DNA of 11,537 bases. Origin: Bacillota bacterium. Its GTDB lineage: Bacteria; Bacillota; Clostridia; Christensenellales; CAG-138. The position numbers and the translations under genes are program-made. A model generated the notes under the pieces. It had not been told where the DNA came from. It ran no database searches and saw nothing but the letters and a program-made list of their open reading frames with translations. The stretch's first letter is position 1, and each line of letters begins with the position of its first letter. The stretch spans positions 1-11,537 of the forward strand of contig JAEZIE010000268.1 in NCBI GenBank assembly GCA_023416175.1. The letters run 5' to 3'. Shown here piece by piece: positions 7,613 through 11,537 of the stretch.

Positions 7613-8863
7613 CTACAGCAAGCCTTCCAGATAATCCGCGGCGTTCTCCACCCCATTTTCACTTTGCATGGTTTCTTTGATCCGCTGCGCTTTCAAAAGA
7701 ACCTCCCGGTCTTCCATACGGGAGAATGCGGCGGCCAAATCCTGTTGCGTCAATTTGTCTTCCCACAGCGGCGGCAGCGCATAACCCAGCCTTGAAAGAC
7801 GGCTTGCCCAAAACGGCTGATCCACTGAAAAAGGAATAATCAGCTGCGGCACACCGGAGCGCAGGGCCTCGGCCACGGTTCCTATGCCGCCATGATGCAC
7901 AATCCCCTTCGCTCGTGGAAACAGGAGATGATGCGGGACCTCTCCCAGCGCCAGGATGTCCCCGGAATTCTCAAAAGCCAGGCCGCTCATTCCCGTGAGG
8001 ACAATGGCCCTGTCGCTGGATTGTTTGAGCGCACCCAGCAATTTTTCCTTAAACGCTTCCGGCTGCCGCAGCGGCATACTGCCGAAGGTGATCACGACAG
8101 GCGCCTTTCCGGATGCAAGAAAACGCTCGGCTTCCGGCGGGAGGGCCTGTGTTTTTGTGTCCAAATAGAAGAATCCCGGAAGAAAAACTCTGCCGTTCCA
8201 GCTGGACACATCGTCAAAGAGCGCAGGGCTGACCGGGTATACGATGGGAATATCCATACCGCCGTTTTGATAAGCGAAAACACCGGCCTTGCGTTTGGGC
8301 AGGCCTAAGGCTTTTGCCCTGAAATCGTTGATCTCCGCCATGCTTGCAAGATCTGCCTTCGCTGCAGGCCGATAACTGAGCCTGTTTAGGGCCGCCCCAA
8401 GGCTGCCCGAAGCCAAGATGGCCGGGTTCGGAAATTCCGAAACAGGATAAATGGTTGGAACCGGCGGCATATGTATCGCCATACTCCCGAGCGCTTGCGC
8501 CATATCGACAGCAGCCATGACCTTCGGATGATAAACGATCATATCCGCGTCCTGCGCACAGCGCCAGAAATCATCCAGGCTCTTTCTGAATGCCGGATTG
8601 AACACTTCTTTCGTGTATCGCATGGCGCGTCTAAGATGTTTGATGCCGCCATGGAACAGGGCGCTGCCCTCCGGGGTTTTCAGCATTGCCATTAGATCCA
8701 GCTCGGTCCTGTGAAATTCCACACCATGCTCTTCGATCAGCTGTCGAAAGCTCTCGCCGGTGCAGATGACCGCGCTGTGGCCGCGGCGTACAAGCCCCTG
8801 CGCCAGGGCGAGGTATGGCTGCACGTCCCCGCGCGTTCCTAGCGTCATGAAACAGATACGCAT
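7613..8863 (-). CDS. GT1-family (UGT-fold) glycosyltransferase, sterol/macrolide-type
   Basis: Predicted soluble NDP-sugar glycosyltransferase of 416 aa that moves a sugar to a lipophilic small-molecule acceptor. The N-terminal Rossmann domain begins RICFMTLGTRGDVQPYLALA (2-21), the Glyco_transf_28 pattern of sterol glucosyltransferases and antibiotic glycosyltransferases. The C-terminal donor-binding domain has ITFGSMP (258-264), HHGGIGTVAEALRSGVPQLI (323-342) and PFSVDQPFWASRL (344-356), including the D348-Q349 pair that contacts the sugar in this family. The ATG at 8863 was preferred to a longer reading frame (to 9016) because AAAGGAGG lies eight bases upstream, homology starts there, and the longer form would overlap the upstream gene. 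The TetR gene ends 26 bp upstream, so both are probably one transcript. The acceptor cannot be told; drug or host-lipid inactivation and glycolipid synthesis are possibilities. Confidence 0.9.
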   Translation of the reverse strand: MRICFMTLGTRGDVQPYLALAQGLVRRGHSAVICTGESFRQLIEEHGVEFHRTELDLMAMLKTPEGSALFHGGIKHLRRAMRYTKEVFNPAFRKSLDDFWRCAQDADMIVYHPKVMAAVDMAQALGSMAIHMPPVPTIYPVSEFPNPAILASGSLGAALNRLSYRPAAKADLASMAEINDFRAKALGLPKRKAGVFAYQNGGMDIPIVYPVSPALFDDVSSWNGRVFLPGFFYLDTKTQALPPEAERFLASGKAPVVITFGSMPLRQPEAFKEKLLGALKQSSDRAIVLTGMSGLAFENSGDILALGEVPHHLLFPRAKGIVHHGGIGTVAEALRSGVPQLIIPFSVDQPFWASRLSRLGYALPPLWEDKLTQQDLAAAFSRMEDREVLLKAQRIKETMQSENGVENAADYLEGLL

Positions 8864-8889
8864 AGTTGGTCCCTCCTTTTTCGAATGTA

Positions 8890-9495
8890 TTAACCCTGAT
8901 ATTCCTGTTGATAAAGCGCCTTTTTCAGCAGTTCCATATATTCCGCAAGTTCGTTTTGCATTGTGTCGGCATCCTTCCTTCCTAAGGTGGAACGGAGATA
9001 TCCATCGCTGACCCACGTAACGGCATTGATTGCCATCTCCTTGTTGATCTCCGACTTAAAACGGCTCCAATCGACTTTCGCGAACAGAAGAGACATCCCC
9101 TGCTCAATGCTTTTTGCCGCAAGCTTTTTCACGTCTTCGGCTATTTCAGGCGATTCTTCCACTATGGTCGAGGCCATAAAATCAAGCATTCCGGAATACT
9201 TCGCAAAAACTTCCATCTTGATTGCGCTCATGGCGCGGATGCACGCAAAAAAATCATCCGATCCTTCCGGCGACTGGCTGATGATTTCATTGACCGCGTG
9301 CCGGTATAAGAACAGATATAGCTCCTTTTTTGTCCCGAAGTAGTGGAACAGCGACGCCTTTGATATCCCTGCCTCATCCGCAATATCGGCGATGGAGGTC
9401 TTTCTGTAGCCGTTTTTCCCAAAGCAGGCATAGGCCGCGTTGAGAATCAAACGCTGTTTGTCATGCGGTATTTTTTGAAAAAGTTCCAAGACCAT
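8890..9495 (-). CDS. TetR/AcrR-family transcriptional regulator
   Basis: One-component repressor-type regulator of 201 aa. The N-terminal TetR domain (about 12-60) contains KQRLILNAAYACFGKNGY, then the helix-turn-helix TSIADIADEAGISKASLFHYF (33-53) and the usual GTKKELYLFLY. The C-terminal ligand domain is not like any family I can name; its ligand is unknown. The frame is open to 9567, but ATG 9495 fits best: GGAG lies five bases upstream, the TetR domain starts at the expected distance, and the region above 9495 holds a promoter and two operator-like dyads. It is the first gene of a two-gene unit with the glycosyltransferase, suggesting the regulator responds to a toxic or signalling compound that the enzyme modifies (inference). 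Confidence 0.92.
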   Translation of the reverse strand: MVLELFQKIPHDKQRLILNAAYACFGKNGYRKTSIADIADEAGISKASLFHYFGTKKELYLFLYRHAVNEIISQSPEGSDDFFACIRAMSAIKMEVFAKYSGMLDFMASTIVEESPEIAEDVKKLAAKSIEQGMSLLFAKVDWSRFKSEINKEMAINAVTWVSDGYLRSTLGRKDADTMQNELAEYMELLKKALYQQEYQG

Positions 9496-9512
9496 CACAC
9501 TCCAAGTACAAA

Positions 9513-9531
9513 AATAACCGATCCGGTTATT
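9513..9531. promoter_or_regulatory. Operator-like dyad O1 at tetR transcription start
   Basis: AATAACCG-ATC-CGGTTATT is a perfect inverted repeat with 8-base arms and a 3-base centre; one further A/T pair on each side extends it to 9512-9532. It covers the predicted start of transcription (about 9528) of the TetR-glycosyltransferase unit. Size and symmetry suit binding by the TetR dimer encoded just downstream. Confidence 0.8.
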
Positions 9532-9534
9532 TGC

Positions 9535-9563
9535 AGTATAGCAACAATAACCGAATCGGTCAA
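9535..9563 (-). promoter_or_regulatory. Sigma-A/sigma-70 type promoter of tetR-glycosyltransferase
   Basis: On the minus strand, TTGACC (9563-9558), a 17-bp spacer and TATACT (9540-9535). The leader would be about 33 bases, with O1 overlapping the start point and O2 overlapping the -35 box and spacer. This placement predicts repression by blocking RNA polymerase. Confidence 0.8.
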
Positions 9564-9564
9564 T
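9546..9564. promoter_or_regulatory. Operator-like dyad O2 over the tetR -35 box
   Basis: AATAACCG-AAT-CGGTCAAT has the same 8-3-8 layout as O1. The left arm is identical to that of O1, and the right arm matches at 6 of 8 bases. Centres of the two dyads are 33 bp apart, close to three helical turns, so two dimers could sit on the same face of the DNA. Confidence 0.7.
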
Positions 9565-9589
9565 CACTCTCGTTCATTTTACTTCCGCG

Positions 9590-10264
9590 CTACTCGGAAG
9601 CCGCGTCCTGCCGTTCTTTGTAGTGGTGCGTCTGTTCAAGCACCATATCCTTTACCTTCATCAGGCGGATCTGCGTGCTGCGTTCGTTTTCGTCAAGCTT
9701 CATGGAAATGTATTTGATACTCTCCTTCATCTGGGGGATCATGACATATTCGAGCGCATTGACGCGACGCCGGGTCTTTTCGATTTCGGCCGCCATCAGC
9801 TCGCAGCCCCGTTCGGTCTCGGCCAAAAGAACCATATCCGGGAGTATGTCAGAAAGGCTTTTTACGGCGTCGTCCAAATCCCCGGAAGTAAAGCTCAGGC
9901 CATAGGAATAGATGCCGCTTTGATCCGCGCTCCGGAATTTGTATGTAAACTTTGGTATGTCCACGCTCATGACATTGCGTTCCCCGGCCTCAAGCAGAAT
10001 TTCCTGCCCGGGTACGAGCAGCGCGGTATCGAGCGCTGCGTCCTGCATGGCGGCCCGTGCCAGCGCAAAATTTCCCGCTGCGGCATGAACGCCCGCCTCC
10101 ACCCTTTCGCGCAGCGCCATGTTTTTGCGCACCAGCTCCAAGAACTGCCGCATCAATTCATCCCGTTTGTCCTTGAGCAGCTTATGCCCTCTGAGAGCTG
10201 TGGCAAGCTTGCGCTTGAGCCGGGTAAGCTCCATACGGGTAGGATTTACCTGCCGCTTCGCCAT
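9590..10264 (-). CDS. ntpD: V/A-type ATPase subunit D (central stalk)
   Basis: Rotor-shaft subunit that transmits torque between the A3B3 head and the membrane ring. The protein is 224 aa, a usual length. The N-terminal coiled-coil helix (about 8-60) begins NPTRMELTRLKRKLATALRG, and the C-terminal helix (about 150-215) contains the strongly conserved KTRRRVNALEYVMIPQM (164-180); the middle part forms the short globular tip. It starts 11 bp after the subunit B stop, with GGGAGG five bases ahead of the ATG, and so belongs to the same operon (usual order A-B-D). No terminator hairpin is seen between its stop and the tetR promoter, so some read-through into tetR is possible. Confidence 0.96.
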   Translation of the reverse strand: MAKRQVNPTRMELTRLKRKLATALRGHKLLKDKRDELMRQFLELVRKNMALRERVEAGVHAAAGNFALARAAMQDAALDTALLVPGQEILLEAGERNVMSVDIPKFTYKFRSADQSGIYSYGLSFTSGDLDDAVKSLSDILPDMVLLAETERGCELMAAEIEKTRRRVNALEYVMIPQMKESIKYISMKLDENERSTQIRLMKVKDMVLEQTHHYKERQDAASE

Positions 10265-10275
10265 GCATCCTCCCC

Positions 10276-11537
10276 CTAACCCTCATAATACATGTCGAGG
10301 TATTCATCCTTGATGCGCTTGAGCTCTGCGCGCGGAAGTATTCTTAAAAGCTTCCAGCCGATCGAAAGCGTCTGTTCGATATCGCGGTTCGTCTGGTATC
10401 CCTGGTTGACGTACTCCTTCTCAAATTCATCCGCAAACCTGGCGTACAGAAGATCGATGTCCGTCAGGGCGGCCTCGCCCAATATCGTCATCAGCTCCTT
10501 CGCGTTCTTGCCTCTGGAGTAAGCGGCAAAAAGCTTGTTCATCGTATTGGCGTGGTCGGCCCTGGTCTTGCCGTGCCCGATGCCCTTGTCCTTGAGGCGG
10601 GAAAGGCTGGGCAGCACATCGATCGGCGGCTGCACGTTCCTGCGGTACAGATCGCGCGCGAGTATGATCTGCCCCTCGGTAATATATCCGGTCAGGTCCG
10701 GGATGGGATGTGTTTTGTCATCCTCCGGCATGCTCAGGATAGGAATCAGCGTGATAGAGCCCGTCTTGCCCTTCAGCCGTCCGGCCCGTTCGTAGAGGCT
10801 CGCGAGGTCGGTATACATATATCCCGGATACCCGCGGCGGCCAGGAACCTCCTTGCGGGCGGCCGAAACTTCCCGCAATGCGTCGGCATAGTTGGTGATA
10901 TCGGTCATGATTACAAGTACGTGCATGCCTTTGTCAAACGCCAGATATTCCGCCGCCGTAAGACCCATGCGCGGGGTAGCGATGCGCTCGACAGCAGGAT
11001 CGTTCGCGAGGTTGACGAACATGACGGTACGGTCGATCGCCCCTGACTCCTTGAAAGAATTCACAAAGAAGTTGGATTCCTCAAATGTGATGCCCATGGC
11101 GACGAATACCACGGCAAAGGGTTCGCTGGTGCCAAGCACCCTGGCCTGGCGGGCAATCTGCGCCGCAAGCTGCGCATGGGGCAGGCCTGACGCCGAAAAG
11201 ATCGGCAGCTTTTGCCCGCGCACCAATGTATTGAGCCCGTCAATGGCCGACAGACCTGTCTGGATAAACTCCTGCGGGTAGTTGCGCGAGGCGGGGTTCA
11301 TGGGCAGGCCGTTGATATCGCGCCTGAATTCCGGCAGGATTTCGGGCCCGCCATCGATGGGACGGCCCAGCCCGTCGAACACGCGGGAGAGCATATCCTC
11401 TGAAACGCCAAGCTCCATGCTGCGCCCGAGGAACCGCACCTTGCTGTCCTGCAGATTGATGCCCGCAGAGCTCTCGAACAACTGCACCAGCGCGTTGCTG
11501 CCGTCAATCTCCAGCACCTTGCAGCGGCGGCGCTCCC
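10276..11537 (-). CDS. ntpB: V/A-type ATPase subunit B (5' end outside window)
   Basis: Non-catalytic nucleotide-binding subunit of the A3B3 head of a V/A-type ATPase. The 419 visible residues run from ERRRCKVLEIDG at the edge to the TAG at 10276-10278; about 40 N-terminal residues of the usual 460 are outside. A GTG at 11515-11517 is an internal codon, not the start, because the conserved frame continues to the window edge. Signatures are SGINL-type AGINLQDSKVRFLG, the degenerate P-loop region PIFSASGLPHAQLAAQIARQ (about 11200), FVAMGITFEE, EVPGRRGYPGYMYTDLASLYERAGR, and VLPSLSRLKDKGIG. The absence of a true Walker A GxxxxGKT is normal for B subunits. Neighbouring subunit D follows at once. 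Whether the enzyme pumps H+ or Na+ is decided by the K ring subunit, which is not in the window. Confidence 0.96.
   Translation of the reverse strand, partial: ERRRCKVLEIDGSNALVQLFESSAGINLQDSKVRFLGRSMELGVSEDMLSRVFDGLGRPIDGGPEILPEFRRDINGLPMNPASRNYPQEFIQTGLSAIDGLNTLVRGQKLPIFSASGLPHAQLAAQIARQARVLGTSEPFAVVFVAMGITFEESNFFVNSFKESGAIDRTVMFVNLANDPAVERIATPRMGLTAAEYLAFDKGMHVLVIMTDITNYADALREVSAARKEVPGRRGYPGYMYTDLASLYERAGRLKGKTGSITLIPILSMPEDDKTHPIPDLTGYITEGQIILARDLYRRNVQPPIDVLPSLSRLKDKGIGHGKTRADHANTMNKLFAAYSRGKNAKELMTILGEAALTDIDLLYARFADEFEKEYVNQGYQTNRDIEQTLSIGWKLLRILPRAELKRIKDEYLDMYYEG

Noticed and set aside
8864..9016. Longer start for the glycosyltransferase
   Set aside because: The added residues are not conserved-looking, overlap the TetR gene, and the ATG at 8863 has a strong ribosome binding site and begins the family homology.
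9496..9567. Longer start for the TetR gene
   Set aside because: It would translate the promoter -35/-10 boxes and both operator dyads; the ATG at 9495 has GGAG at good spacing.
9623..10279. Plus-strand open frame (218 codons) opposite the ATPase subunit D gene
   Set aside because: The minus-strand frame is a textbook subunit D; the plus frame shows no recognisable domain.

Overview
The window looks like chromosomal DNA from a low-to-mid GC Gram-positive bacterium, most likely a member of the Clostridia. Pointers to this are strong GGAGG-type ribosome binding sites, sigma-A-like promoters, a V/A-type ATPase operon of the Firmicutes kind, and Ktr/Trk potassium transporters in NtpJ/KtrB style. 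The assignment to class is inference; no rRNA or tRNA gene is present.

Positions 1-7592 are a potassium-transport block. On the minus strand, read from about 4548 down to the left edge, a tightly packed operon encodes a small membrane protein with a degenerate RCK-like domain, a KtrB-type K+ channel subunit, a KtrA-type RCK gating subunit, a short KdpD-like histidine kinase and a KdpE-like response regulator (its 3' end lies outside the window). Diverging from the same 157-bp intergenic region, the plus strand carries a second complete uptake system: a full-length tandem-RCK TrkA and a TrkH channel. The operon thus joins a K+ channel, its nucleotide-sensing gate and a Kdp-type two-component system. 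No kdpFABC genes are in view, so the sensor pair may control Ktr/Trk genes; that is inference from gene order.

Positions 7613-9567 hold a two-gene minus-strand operon: a TetR-family regulator followed by a GT1/UGT-fold glycosyltransferase resembling sterol or macrolide glycosyltransferases. Its promoter is clear (TTGACC, 17 bp, TATACT) and carries two related 19-bp dyads, one over the -35/spacer and one over the predicted start site, so autorepression is likely.

Positions 9590-11537 are the end of a V/A-type ATPase operon on the minus strand: subunit B (5' end outside the window) followed by subunit D. This rotary enzyme couples ATP to H+ or Na+ movement, and could supply or consume the ion gradient that goes with K+ uptake.

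The window is densely coding. The only intergenic region over 100 bp is 4549-4705. I saw no CRISPR array, insertion sequence, RNA gene or convincing intrinsic terminator.
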